NCBI RefSeq assembly: GCF_001857945.1
Contig: NZ_CP017773.1
Location: 23,694 to 87,693, forward strand
Direction of reading: 5' to 3'
Origin: Paenibacillus crassostreae
GTDB lineage: Bacteria; Bacillota; Bacilli; Paenibacillales; Paenibacillaceae
DNA length: 64,000 nucleotides
In this document: positions 9,102 through 18,430 of the stretch, in pieces
Position numbering within the stretch: position 1 is the stretch's first letter
Layout of the letters: the number at the start of each line of letters is the position of its first letter
Notes under the pieces: model-generated
Told to the model about the DNA's origin: nothing
Database searches by the model: none
What the model saw: the letters and a program-made list of their open reading frames with translations, nothing else
Program-made: the position numbers and the translations under genes

Positions 9102-10320
9102 ATATATACCTGAATTAAGGTTTAAAGGATTTTGTGAGAATTTCGAAAAATTTCAATTAGGACAACTAGGAACATTTAAGAATGGAATGAATATGGATAA
9201 GGAGGACATGGGTAAGGGGCTTCCATTTGTAAATCTTCAAGATGTTTTTGGTAATAACGTAGTTAATTCATCAAATTTAGGATTGGTGAACAGTTCTTCT
9301 AATCAAAGAGAAGATTATTCTCTAAAATCAGGAGATATGTTATTTATAAGATCTTCTGTTAAACCAGAAGGAGTCGGTGAAGCTGCTGTTATTGAAAAAA
9401 CTATTCCTAATGCGACTTATTCAGGGTTTTTAATTCGATTCAGAGCTGAAAAAGATATAGATAATAAATTCAAAAGATTTATTTTCTCATCAAGTAGTAT
9501 ACGTAGTCAAATAATGAAAAAAGCAACAACTAGTGCTAATACTAATATTAATCAAGATTCTTTAAAATTAATTAATGTTTTTCTACCTAAATTATTTGAA
9601 CAGCAAAAAATTGGAGCATTTTTCAAACAGCTAGACGATACGATCGTTTTGCAACAAGAACTAGTCGTACAGCAGCAACAATACAAAAAAGCGATGCTGC
9701 AGAAAATGTTCCCACAACAAGGCGAATGTGTACCGAAAGTTCGTTTTGATGGGTTTAGTGGGAATTGGGTAAATCAAAAGATAAATAGTTTAGTCACACC
9801 TGTTGTTAGAGAAGTGCCTAAGCCTACGGAATCTTACAAAAGATTATCCGTCAGATCCCATGCTAAGGGGACATTTCATCAAAGAGTAGAAGATCCATCA
9901 ACTATTTCTATGGATAAGTTATATGTAATAAAAGAAAATGATTTAGTTGTAAATATTACATTTGCATGGGAACATGCTATAGCTGTAGCAAAAAAAGAAG
10001 ATGAGGGCTTATTGGTATCTCATAGATTCCCAACGTTTATTATTGATAAATCCGATATTAATTTTATTCATCAATTAGTTTCAAAAGAAAACTTCAGAAA
10101 GAAATTAGATTTAATTTCTCCTGGAGGTGCAGGAAGAAACAGAGTCCTCAACAAAAGAGACTTTATTAACTTAAACGTTTCAGTACCTAAATCTCTCGAA
10201 GAGCAACAAAGAATCGGCGATTACTTAAAACAACTAGATGATACAATCGCCCTTCATCAGAAAAAGCTCGAAGATTACCAGCAACTGAAAAAAGCATTAT
10301 TACAGCGCATGTTCGTTTAA
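9094..10320 (+). CDS. hsdS: Type I specificity subunit HsdS
   Basis: The ATG inside the hsdM stop region gives MSKYIPELRFKGF and 408 residues. Two target-recognition domains each end in the conserved helix pattern: LFEQQKIGAFFKQLDDTI (~residues 168-185) and LEEQQRIGDYLKQLDDTI near the C-terminus, followed by KALLQRMF. The near-identical helices form the dimer-like coiled spacer of HsdS. The recognised sequence cannot be read from the protein. The TRDs are more AT-rich than the helices, as is common in exchangeable domains. Confidence 0.93.
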   Translation: MSKYIPELRFKGFCENFEKFQLGQLGTFKNGMNMDKEDMGKGLPFVNLQDVFGNNVVNSSNLGLVNSSSNQREDYSLKSGDMLFIRSSVKPEGVGEAAVIEKTIPNATYSGFLIRFRAEKDIDNKFKRFIFSSSSIRSQIMKKATTSANTNINQDSLKLINVFLPKLFEQQKIGAFFKQLDDTIVLQQELVVQQQQYKKAMLQKMFPQQGECVPKVRFDGFSGNWVNQKINSLVTPVVREVPKPTESYKRLSVRSHAKGTFHQRVEDPSTISMDKLYVIKENDLVVNITFAWEHAIAVAKKEDEGLLVSHRFPTFIIDKSDINFIHQLVSKENFRKKLDLISPGGAGRNRVLNKRDFINLNVSVPKSLEEQQRIGDYLKQLDDTIALHQKKLEDYQQLKKALLQRMFV

Positions 10321-10346
10321 TATTTTAATAGAAATGAGGTGAGCGT

Positions 10347-13300
10347 ATGGTTCTTTTTTTTGTACCTGAATCAGAACTTGAAGATAGTTTAATTCAACAA
10401 CTAGTAAGTGGTGAATCTCAATGGACGTATCGTGGGGATTTACATACGGAAGATGAGTTGTGGCAAAATTTTAAAAACAAACTCGAGAACAATAATAAAG
10501 ATGTACTGAATGAAGTTCCCCTGACGGAACAAGAATTCCGTCAAATTAAAGAACAGCTTCATTTCGTGAATTTCTATGAAGCAGCTAAATGGTTAGCAGG
10601 TGAAAATGGCATCGCTAAAGTGCAAGTGCAGCGAGAAGATGCCGCACTCGGCACAATTCGTTTGAAAGTATTAAATCGTGCTGATATAGCGGGCGGTATG
10701 TCCTCTTATGAAGTGATTAATCAATATCAAAGCAATAAACGTACAAAAGAAGATCAAGAACGACGCTTTGATGTGACGTTATTGATTAATGGGTTACCGA
10801 TGATTCATATTGAACTAAAAAACCGAAAGCACTCCTACATGGAAGGCTTTCGCCAAATTAAAAAGTATCTAAAAGAAGATAAATTTACAGGTATCTTCTC
10901 GACTGTACAGATGTTTGTCGTATCGAATGGTACAGATACCCGTTATATTGCGACAGCTCGTGATGAGAAGTTGAACGAACAGTTTTTAAGTAAATGGATA
11001 GATCGTGATAACCAGCCGGTCAATAATTACTTGGATTTTGCTAAAGATGTTCTCTCAATTCCGCAGGCACACAAAATGGTGACGCAATATACGGTCATTG
11101 ATAGTGCGAAAAAGGCGTTGATTTTACTTCGTCCGTATCAAATCCATGCGATTGAAGCGGTGAAAGAGGCTTCAAGACAACAAGAATCAGGCTATGTATG
11201 GCATACAACTGGTTCAGGGAAAACATTAACATCGTACAAAGTAGCACGCAATTTACTTCAAATTCCGTCCTTACAAAAAACGATCTTTATCGTGGATCGT
11301 GTTGACTTAGACCAACAAACAAGCAGCTCATTCGATTCGTATGCGGAGCATGATGTAATTGAAGTAGATGAAACAAATAATGTCAGCGACTTAATCAAGA
11401 AGCTACTGTCCCAAGATCGGAATGTAGTCGTGACAACGATTCAAAAGCTTAATCATGTTATGAAGCGTTTTGCTGGAAAAGACGATACAAAGAAATCGAA
11501 TACGCTTCGTCAATTGAAAATAGCGTTCGTAGTAGATGAGTGCCACCGAGCGGTTTCGCCTCAAAAACAGCAAGAAATTAAAGAATTCTTTGTCCACTCG
11601 TTATGGTACGGCTTCACTGGTACGCCTATTTTTGGGGAAAATGCGAAGCAGGCTGTAGGCGACCTCCCTCGCACAACAAAGGGACAATACGGACGAAAAT
11701 TACATGAATATACGGTCAAAGAAGCCATTTACGATAAAGCGGTGCTAGGCTTCCAAATTGAATATAAGAGCACCTTTTCAGAAGAAGAACTCGATGCAGC
11801 TTTAGTTCAATTAGACAGTGAAATTGAATTAGATGACCTCACACTTGTGGATAAAGAAGCACTTTTACCCAAGCGTGTATATGAAGATGAACGTCACATG
11901 CTAGAGGTCATTCAATCAATCGTCAATAAATCTCGGAATAAACTCGGTTTCCAAAATGGTGTCGGTAAGACGTATAATGCGATTCTAACGACTTCTTCGA
12001 TTGTACAAGCACAACGCTATTATAACCTGTTTAAACGAGTAAAAGCAGGCGAAACAACCGTTGAGATTAGCGAAAAAACAAAACGTACTTTACTAGACTT
12101 CCCGAAAGTGGCGATTACATACTCGATTTCCGAAAATGAGGAATCCTCTATCGTAAATCAAGAGAAGATGAAAGAAGCCCTTCTTGAGTACAATGAAGCC
12201 TTTGACACGAGCTACACATTGGAAACGATGCGTTCATACAACCGCAACGTCAATGACCGTTTAGCACGTAAAAAGGAAAAGTTCTTACCTAGATCGGAAC
12301 AGTTGGATATTATCATTGTTGTCGATCGTTTATTAACAGGTTTTGATGCACCTTGTCTATCGACATTGTTCATTGACCGCCCTGCAATGAAGCCACATGA
12401 TTTAATTCAAGCCTTTTCACGTACAAACCGTCTGTTCGATAAGTCGAAAAAATATGGGCAAGTTGTAACATTCCAAACACCCACGATTTTTGAAGAAAAA
12501 GTGAAGCATGCACTTGTCCTTTATTCAAATGGTGGCGAAAATGAAGTGGTTGCCCCAACGTGGGAGGTAGCACACGACGCGTTCCTAACAGCGATTGAGG
12601 AATTACATAAAATAGCCCCAACACCTGAAGGAATAAACATAGAGAGCTTAGAACCAGCACAATTAAAGAAATTTGCGAAAGCCTATCAAGTTTTAGATAA
12701 AGCCTTTGCGAATATTCAAGTGTATACGGAGTATAGTGATACGCAGTTGGGTGTAGACTATCCAATCCAAATGGACGAAATTGAAGAATATCATGGCAAA
12801 TACGTCAATGTATTGGAAAAACTCCGCAAAGAGAAACCAGGAGTAGAAGATATAGATGTGAATATTGAGTATGAGTTAGAGTCTGTAAAAACAGAAGAAA
12901 TCAATTACGAATACATTTTGCTTCTAATCCAAGCCTTTTTACCGAATACACACGATAAAAAAGCGAAACAACCACCCGCAGAAAAGACAACGGAAGAAAT
13001 TAATCAATATTTAGCAAGATTGAAACAAGGTAATCCCACACTTGCTGGATTAATGGAGACATTATGGACGAACATTCAAGAGAATCCAGAAGCCTATCGA
13101 GATCAACATGTATCGTCACTATTAGAACAAATGATTCAACAAACGATTAATACGTTAGTAGATGAGTTTATGCGTACATGGAGTGTACAGAAATCTGAAC
13201 TCGAATTTATGGTTGCAAACTATAATCAAAACCTTGAAAAACAAAATGGTGAAGCTGAATTGAAGCGTACAAGTGATTATGCAGCATACAAAGAGCACGC

Positions 13301-13397
13301 TGAAAATCCAGTAGCGAAATTAAAGTATTGGAAATCAGTCAAAAATGCTTTTGAAGATATGATGACTCATGATGTTCTTCCATTGCAAACGAGGTAG
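10347..13397 (+). CDS. hsdR: Type I restriction subunit HsdR
   Basis: A 1016-residue protein that starts 26 bp after hsdS with GAGGTGA. The N-terminal nuclease domain has IHIELKNRK (the E-x-K of the PD-(D/E)XK fold). The motor has HTTGSGKT (~290), DECHR (~397), GFTGTP and the SF2 motif QAFSRTNRLF. The C-terminal region is helical. It translocates DNA and cleaves unmodified targets. All three subunits are intact, so the system is predicted to be active. Confidence 0.95.
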   Translation: MVLFFVPESELEDSLIQQLVSGESQWTYRGDLHTEDELWQNFKNKLENNNKDVLNEVPLTEQEFRQIKEQLHFVNFYEAAKWLAGENGIAKVQVQREDAALGTIRLKVLNRADIAGGMSSYEVINQYQSNKRTKEDQERRFDVTLLINGLPMIHIELKNRKHSYMEGFRQIKKYLKEDKFTGIFSTVQMFVVSNGTDTRYIATARDEKLNEQFLSKWIDRDNQPVNNYLDFAKDVLSIPQAHKMVTQYTVIDSAKKALILLRPYQIHAIEAVKEASRQQESGYVWHTTGSGKTLTSYKVARNLLQIPSLQKTIFIVDRVDLDQQTSSSFDSYAEHDVIEVDETNNVSDLIKKLLSQDRNVVVTTIQKLNHVMKRFAGKDDTKKSNTLRQLKIAFVVDECHRAVSPQKQQEIKEFFVHSLWYGFTGTPIFGENAKQAVGDLPRTTKGQYGRKLHEYTVKEAIYDKAVLGFQIEYKSTFSEEELDAALVQLDSEIELDDLTLVDKEALLPKRVYEDERHMLEVIQSIVNKSRNKLGFQNGVGKTYNAILTTSSIVQAQRYYNLFKRVKAGETTVEISEKTKRTLLDFPKVAITYSISENEESSIVNQEKMKEALLEYNEAFDTSYTLETMRSYNRNVNDRLARKKEKFLPRSEQLDIIIVVDRLLTGFDAPCLSTLFIDRPAMKPHDLIQAFSRTNRLFDKSKKYGQVVTFQTPTIFEEKVKHALVLYSNGGENEVVAPTWEVAHDAFLTAIEELHKIAPTPEGINIESLEPAQLKKFAKAYQVLDKAFANIQVYTEYSDTQLGVDYPIQMDEIEEYHGKYVNVLEKLRKEKPGVEDIDVNIEYELESVKTEEINYEYILLLIQAFLPNTHDKKAKQPPAEKTTEEINQYLARLKQGNPTLAGLMETLWTNIQENPEAYRDQHVSSLLEQMIQQTINTLVDEFMRTWSVQKSELEFMVANYNQNLEKQNGEAELKRTSDYAAYKEHAENPVAKLKYWKSVKNAFEDMMTHDVLPLQTR

Positions 13398-13436
13398 ATT
13401 AAAAGAGAGTACTATTTGTATTCTACATGACTAGAA

Positions 13437-13474
13437 AAATACACAGTTGTCTCATATTAAACAACTGTGTATTT
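13437..13474 (+). terminator. Terminator after hsdR
   Basis: AAATACACAGTTGT pairs perfectly with ACAACTGTGTATTT around a 10-nt loop. The T run is weak. Confidence 0.65.
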
Positions 13475-13607
13475 ACTAGGCGATGATACCTACTAAGCTA
13501 TACTTGATTGGACATTCAAACCGTGTCGTATTTAACTAACAAACTTCAAAATACGTAATATTAAAAATTATTTGAGGCGATAAGACATTTTCAGTAAATT
13601 ATATACC

Positions 13608-13644
13608 AAAAGACCGCCCCAGTAATAATGGATAGCGGTCTTTT
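13608..13644. terminator. Bidirectional hairpin terminator
   Basis: AAAAGACCGC pairs with GCGGTCTTTT. It sits between convergent hsdR and the higA-like gene and has A and T tracts suitable for both directions. Confidence 0.7.
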
Positions 13645-13691
13645 ATACTTATAGCCAAGTCATTCATAAAGAGACTATTAGCAATATTTTA

Positions 13692-13982
13692 TTAATATTG
13701 TGATTTGCTTCTTTTAGATTTGTCTTGAACAACGATCTCCAATTCCAAAGCATCAAGAATTTTAAGCAGAGTTTCAATATTATAATTTTCTCCGCTTGTA
13801 ACACGTACAATTTGAGGGTGTTTCATCCCAATGGTAACAGCCAATTTGCGGACACTGAGATTACGTTCCACCAGTCGATCTTTTATCGTTTGAATAATCT
13901 CCATTTTTGGTACAGAAATAGCGTAATATTCATCAGGTACGTTCAGATGTTGGAGATCATGAACATGGGTGTCGGTCTTCAT
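13692..13982 (-). CDS. XRE-family antitoxin (HigA-like)
   Basis: A 96-residue protein with a helix-turn-helix of the Cro/CI type (LSVRKLAVTIGMKHPQIVRV, then YNIETLLKILDALELEI). The RelE-fold toxin gene lies 339 bp upstream on the same strand, so the order is toxin then antitoxin as in higBA. GAAAGGAGAAAC precedes the ATG. The AT-rich gap between the two genes (13983-14321) holds no gene and may carry a separate antitoxin promoter; the hairpin at the end of the toxin gene supports separate transcripts. Confidence 0.75.
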   Translation of the reverse strand: MKTDTHVHDLQHLNVPDEYYAISVPKMEIIQTIKDRLVERNLSVRKLAVTIGMKHPQIVRVTSGENYNIETLLKILDALELEIVVQDKSKRSKSQY

Positions 13983-14321
13983 AGTTGTTTCTCCTTTCTG
14001 AAAATCGTCTCAGATCAAAGACATCAATTTATCATTTCCAGATTCATTATTTTTATTATTTATTATTTTTATTTTATTACTTTTGATCATTATTGGCGAT
14101 TGATTCCTCCTTATTAGCTAGTCTGTTTTAACGATCCAATGCTAAATTAATAGTTTTTCTTTTTGTTTATAACTTAGTCCTGATTATCTCCCGTTCAATT
14201 CAATTCATCATTTCAGTATTTTTATCCTCCTTAGTCTTTCAATCTCATTCAAATGCGAACAAATGTTATTTCTATTTATTTAATTTCGAACTGTTGAGGT
14301 ACGATATCTCCGAAGAGAAGG

Positions 14322-14687
14322 CTACCAACCTTCTCTTACGGCAATACGTTCAGCAGTAGCAAAATCTCGATCTCTAATTTTTTCATCTTTTTTTAAGAAA
14401 AAATGAAGAAGTGCATACTCATCAGAACCAGAGATGCGCTTGAACAAAAAGCGCCATTCTGTTTTTGATGCCCCTTTAATTTTCAGTTCCCATAAATTCG
14501 AACGCTTGGTGTTTTCAATCTTTTTCCCAAGGTACGTTTTATTAGTTCCATGAGCATTCAGTAGGCCGATTACTTCGAAGATTTTTCTTCGAGTATTTGA
14601 ACATACATCATAGTCTTGGATTGCTGAATTAAAAGCTTCGTTAGATAAAACGATTTTTGGATACTGCTGGATTCGATGGTTATCCAT
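14322..14687 (-). CDS. HigB/RelE-superfamily toxin
   Basis: I chose the internal ATG after TTAGGGGCTGGTGAG, giving 121 residues. The protein has the phage-derived Gp49-like toxin pattern (LGKKIENTKRSNLWELKIKG, EWRFLFKR, YALLHFFLKKDEKIRD). Such toxins are ribosome-dependent mRNA interferases. The partner is the XRE gene downstream. The last codons form an inverted repeat (AAGAGAAGG/CCTTCTCTT) that could slow or end transcription before the antitoxin gene. Confidence 0.75.
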   Translation of the reverse strand: MDNHRIQQYPKIVLSNEAFNSAIQDYDVCSNTRRKIFEVIGLLNAHGTNKTYLGKKIENTKRSNLWELKIKGASKTEWRFLFKRISGSDEYALLHFFLKKDEKIRDRDFATAERIAVREGW

Positions 14688-14830
14688 CTCACCAGCCCCT
14701 AACATATATACGATTTTATAAAGAACGTAAAAGAATTTATCTAATAATAATGGTAACATATATATTACCACACAGTCAACATATATCCCCATTTCGTATT
14801 TTTTTCTGTTCGTTCCTGCCGGTACGTATC

Positions 14831-14923
14831 AGAGTTACTTTTGTAAGTGACTTTTAGAATCGCGCTCCAATTGTTCAAATCATGACCGTAGGTATTAACA
14901 GGGCTAGGAACTTAGCCTCGACT
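14831..14923 (-). pseudogene. Fragment of MBL gene, left half
   Basis: About 93 bp align with the middle of the intact MBL gene at 22.37-23.40 kb (corresponding to about 22690-22785), including the stretch encoding the DDLNNWSAVLKVTYK segment. It stops abruptly at 14923, where cargo begins. The matching N-terminal half reappears at 19377. The preceding 14688-14830 holds no other gene. Confidence 0.75.
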
Positions 14924-15042
14924 TAATATAGATTTGTGATTTCTAGGTTTACGACAATGCTTTTAGTGGATATAAAAGTTTTAGAAGATACCTGTGTATA
15001 TTCTGAATAAGGTAGCTTTCATGTATGAGAGGAGAATAGCAG

Positions 15043-15702
15043 ATGGACGAACAACAACGTATAGAGCAAGAAAGGGAAGAGGTAGTAGACCCACATCATT
15101 ATTTATTATCTATTTCCTCTGGAGATGCGCGTTGTGAAAAGATTAAGCAGTTCTGGCAGATGGAATCGATTGAACTGTATTGGCCTTTAGTTACGCGATT
15201 GCGAAAGTAGCGGTCGAAACAAATATTGTTGGCTATTCTAAATGATCGGTATTGCATGGGGAATATTGAAATATACGTGAATCACGAGGAAAGAACCATT
15301 GCGTTTCGGTATCGTGGGACGACAATTGGGCTGTTCATCCAGGAGCTCATGACATTTATCTCGGTGTATGTAGATGTATATGAGGGTTCATACTCGACAA
15401 TTGGCCAGCGTAAGAGTGCGAAGGAGGCTATAGAAGAAGTTGTTAAGGTTATATTAGGTGATCATGTTGCAGCGAAGCGAATTCGTTTGGCATATAGAGA
15501 ATTCTTGGTATTGCTCTTTGGTGTTCTCCCTGAACAAGCCTCCAATTTATGGGTATCAAGAGAAGCTTATGTCAAGGCGATGGATGTTATTGAAGAAAAG
15601 TACAGATTAGCGATTGGTGATTCGAACTTTTTGGAATGGAGACTGACATTGCTTGGACGTTCGCCCATGATAATAAATGAAGAGACAAGGGAGCGATTAT
15701 AA
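15043..15702 (+). pseudogene. Hypothetical gene interrupted by an in-frame TAG
   Basis: A good start (GAGAGGAGAATAGCAG-ATG) opens 55 codons ending in TRLRK, a TAG at 15208-15210, and the same frame then continues (RSKQILLAIL...) to 15702. The downstream part alone would need a TTG without a ribosome site. Read through, the product is about 219 residues, acidic at the N-terminus and without a recognised family. A single C-to-T change (CAG to TAG) would explain the stop. Confidence 0.65.
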
Positions 15703-15703
15703 G

Positions 15704-16015
15704 ATGAACTGTACACATTGTAGTAAGGAAACGGATGAAAAATATATCATTGATGCAGTGGGTAGCTACTATTGTTCGGAGGAGTGTATGGAGGACTACC
15801 AGGAGAATAGCAATGATTCATTTGATGACGATCATCCTTATGAGGATGATTATTCTATGCTGCGCCGATCATATATAGAGATCATAGATGAATGGAAAGA
15901 CGAGCTTAGTATGAAAACTGAAAACCTTGAAAGTGCAGTTGATGAGCTGGTTAGTGGACACACGGATTTTATTTATTCGGATGGCGATGACGGTCCGTAT
16001 GCTTGGAAGCAGTAA
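15704..16015 (+). CDS. Small zinc-finger protein
   Basis: The ATG one base after the preceding stop gives 103 residues beginning MNCTHCSKETDE. CTHC and CSEECMEDY form a probable treble-clef (MYM/TRASH-like) zinc site, followed by an acidic tail. The TAA/ATG arrangement implies an operon with the interrupted gene upstream. Function unknown. Confidence 0.6.
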   Translation: MNCTHCSKETDEKYIIDAVGSYYCSEECMEDYQENSNDSFDDDHPYEDDYSMLRRSYIEIIDEWKDELSMKTENLESAVDELVSGHTDFIYSDGDDGPYAWKQ

Positions 16016-16068
16016 TAATGTAAATGAAGTGATGAGTAAGGGGAGTTCGACTCCCTTTTCCTGCTTTA

Positions 16069-16096
16069 GAAGAACCGCCCAGCGAGCGGTTCTTTC
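16069..16096 (+). terminator. Rho-independent terminator
   Basis: AGAACCGC pairs with GCGGTTCT. It ends the 15.0-16.0 kb transcript. The 388 bp that follow (16097-16484) show only a short dyad (GTAGAC/GTCTAC near 16172) and no gene. Confidence 0.7.
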
Positions 16097-16484
16097 ATGT
16101 TTAGGGAGTGAATTGTAGACAATTTGTAGACATCAAATAACTGAGGCTTAATTTTTGGGAAATGTTGTAGACTTCATGTCTACGGACAGTCTGATATAAT
16201 CGGCGGAGCTGTGTATCGCGCATAGTAGTAAAGCGAAAAGTTGAGGATTGAATCAGCATATTAAAAGAACAGTAAATAACTGCACGCCACACATATTGAT
16301 AACGGGAATATCTAAAGCCATATTATTGAGTCTTCTACATCCAATAGATAAATGCATAGAAAAAATGAGATGATTTACTTTGGAGGTGTTCATCATGGGC
16401 TGGACTTATTTGCTCACGATAAACACCTTTTAGTACTACAGTGATGATAATAGTTGACAAACAGAAACACATAGAAGGAAATAG

Positions 16485-16496
16485 AAACGTATGTTC
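16485..16496 (+). promoter_or_regulatory. Possible LexA-type box upstream of the Kiwa-like pair
   Basis: AAACGTATGTTC differs from GAAC-N4-GTTC at one base and resembles the box at 4739. A TTGACA lies 25 bp upstream but a good -10 is not evident. It may be a relic of a yolD-type promoter or real SOS control of the genes 90 bp downstream. Confidence 0.35.
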
Positions 16497-16585
16497 TTAT
16501 TTAGTGATGGAGGAAAATGTTAAAGGATAAAGGCGATATAATCTCGAATTACTATATTATATAATTTTTGCAGGGAGATGAGGGA

Positions 16586-17509
16586 ATGTCATTGGAGAGT
16601 ATTATTGAGCAGATAAAAGGAGTTTTGGATGCACCTGAAGGTAAAGTTTCTTTGTATTTTACAAAGAAGGATTATAGAAGCAGCTACACTTCTTATAAAC
16701 CAGGTATTTCGATTGATCTGCAAAAGGAATTTGTAACTATTGTGATAGAGGCTCTTGAAGAACTTAAAGAAAAAGAAGTAGTACCATTTAATCCAACTGG
16801 ATCTTTAGATGATACACTTGAAGTGTGTAATTATGAATCGGTCGATAGTTTATCGCATATAATATATAGTCTAGACGAGGGGAGATTGCTTGAGTTCCCC
16901 CCAGATGATATCTCGAAGTTTACGTTTTATTGTTTGGTAATTAAGCCGAACGGATCTCATGACGAAGAAGAATTGCTCTTCTTCCGAAGAGTGACTAAAT
17001 TTAAAAAGTTGAAAAAGGGCATCGTTGGTCGTATTGTTTCAGGTGACTTTGAGAAAATAGATGCTGAATTGTTAGGTATAGATAATTATATTGATATTGT
17101 TGGATATGATTCTCAACTAACAATTATGAATCATATTTCAATGGAACGGATTTTCGACATAAAGACCCAGTATCAAGAAAGTGCTAAAAGAACTCTTGCT
17201 ATGATAAAAGATAGTAACAGGATTGAAAATTTCGAACAGTTTGAAGAAGACAGTATCAATGATGGTAGAGTTATAAGAGGACTTACTAAAATTCTACAAG
17301 AACCTGACAAGGTAAACCGATGCTTTGAAAATTTTGAAAAAGTTAAAGAACTAGTAAATGTTGTAGAATTGGATATCAAATTTTCCGAAGATGGATCTAA
17401 AATAATTTATGAGAGAAAAGATCAATTACAAAATATCACATTAATAATTAGGGATGCATATTATCAAACATTTATTACGGAACGCTTAGGAGTAGATGAG
17501 TTAGCCTGA
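16586..17509 (+). CDS. DUF4868-type protein, KwaB-like (Kiwa defence)
   Basis: The ATG giving MSLESIIEQIKG is preferred (307 residues). The N-terminal half is mixed alpha/beta. The C-terminal half matches my memory of the DUF4868 pattern: KKGIVGRIVSGDFEKID, then IDIVGYDSQLTIMNHISMER and IFDIKTQYQESAKR. KwaB of Kiwa is about 315 residues and carries DUF4868. The next gene encodes a multi-TM protein of KwaA length. Kiwa is a membrane-associated antiphage system in which KwaB acts with membrane protein KwaA. Here the order is B then A, the reverse of the usual one. A profile search would settle it. Confidence 0.6.
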   Translation: MSLESIIEQIKGVLDAPEGKVSLYFTKKDYRSSYTSYKPGISIDLQKEFVTIVIEALEELKEKEVVPFNPTGSLDDTLEVCNYESVDSLSHIIYSLDEGRLLEFPPDDISKFTFYCLVIKPNGSHDEEELLFFRRVTKFKKLKKGIVGRIVSGDFEKIDAELLGIDNYIDIVGYDSQLTIMNHISMERIFDIKTQYQESAKRTLAMIKDSNRIENFEQFEEDSINDGRVIRGLTKILQEPDKVNRCFENFEKVKELVNVVELDIKFSEDGSKIIYERKDQLQNITLIIRDAYYQTFITERLGVDELA

Positions 17510-17529
17510 TAAACAAGGAGGTGGCGCAT

Positions 17530-18087
17530 ATGACCAGATTTTATAAATGGTTGCTCTTTATTTCATCATATGCACCTCTTTATTTATTACTAGCAATCAA
17601 TAACTATGATTTCAAGTTGATTCCAGTTGAGTATTTCAAGACTGTTTTAGGTAGTGAACCTATGTTGTACTTCTGGATTGTGATCGTTATACTATTTATA
17701 ATCTCTTTCGTAGCAGTTGGGTATTTTAGATTTATAAGTTTAAATGATAGTAGAGGATTGATTGGATTAAAACCGATGAATGAAAGCGTACTTAGTTATT
17801 TAATTACATATGTGATACCTTTGACTGCTATGAATGTCAGTAGTACTAACAGCTTAGTGGTAAATGGATTGCTTTTCATTATCATAGGTATTGTCTACGT
17901 AAACAGTGACTTATTGTACTTAAACATACTTTTAATTTTATTTGGTTATAGAGTCTACAATGATGCATCTAATAATGTGATTATTACCAACTACAGCAAG
18001 GACGAGTTAACAAATTTTATGAATACTGGAGAACGAGTGTTGTGTCGTAAAGTCGTTAATGGAGTTTATTTGATGAGACGACCTTAG
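17530..18087 (+). CDS. Four-TM membrane protein, KwaA-like
   Basis: The ATG eight bases after AAGGAGG gives 185 residues, close to KwaA (~190). Hydrophobic segments lie near residues 5-23, 44-65, 85-105 and 112-140, followed by a ~45-residue cytoplasmic-type tail. The spacing from the DUF4868 gene is 20 bp, so they form an operon. Identification as KwaA rests on length, topology and neighbour, not on a motif I can point to. Confidence 0.5.
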   Translation: MTRFYKWLLFISSYAPLYLLLAINNYDFKLIPVEYFKTVLGSEPMLYFWIVIVILFIISFVAVGYFRFISLNDSRGLIGLKPMNESVLSYLITYVIPLTAMNVSSTNSLVVNGLLFIIIGIVYVNSDLLYLNILLILFGYRVYNDASNNVIITNYSKDELTNFMNTGERVLCRKVVNGVYLMRRP

Positions 18088-18133
18088 TAATCAATGATAT
18101 ATAATAATTACTAAGAGGCAGTGTAACTAACTA

Positions 18134-18190
18134 TTTCTGGAGAGCGCTTGGATGGCATGCAAGAGGTCGTCGGCTCGATCCCAATAGTAT
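18134..18190 (+). pseudogene. tRNA-Ala (GGC) remnant
   Basis: The segment carries GGAGAGCGC (D-arm side), an anticodon arm CTTGG-ATGGCAT-GCAAG with anticodon GGC, AGAGGTCGTCGG and a TCGATCCC T-loop. These match Firmicute tRNA-Ala. The acceptor arms do not pair and the 5' part is unrecognisable, so it cannot be a functional tRNA. It may mark an old integration or recombination event. Confidence 0.6.
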
Positions 18191-18204
18191 AATATACCTT
18201 AAAC

Positions 18205-18236
18205 ATAAACGGCAGAGATGCCGTTTATTTGTTTTG
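18205..18236 (+). terminator. Rho-independent terminator
   Basis: ATAAACGGCA pairs with TGCCGTTTAT and is followed by TTGTTTTG. It probably ends the Kiwa-like transcript. Confidence 0.75.
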
Positions 18237-18430
18237 ATTATCATGTGAGAGTCGACATATGTGGAGAGTTGCTTACTGTGGCTAAAAAAGTAATATAGCG
18301 AATTCAGTTAAATATTATATATTATAAAGCTTAAGGTGAAGAGAGATATTGATTGTGATTTTGTCTTTCGTATAGCGAAAAAAATATATCTGTTATTTGT
18401 AGGGTAAGAGTTATTAGGAGGAGGGCTAGA

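Noticed and set aside
16035..16062. GGGGAGTTCGACTCCC resembling a tRNA T-arm
   Set aside because: Only one arm is present and no anticodon arm can be drawn; too short to claim a second tRNA remnant.
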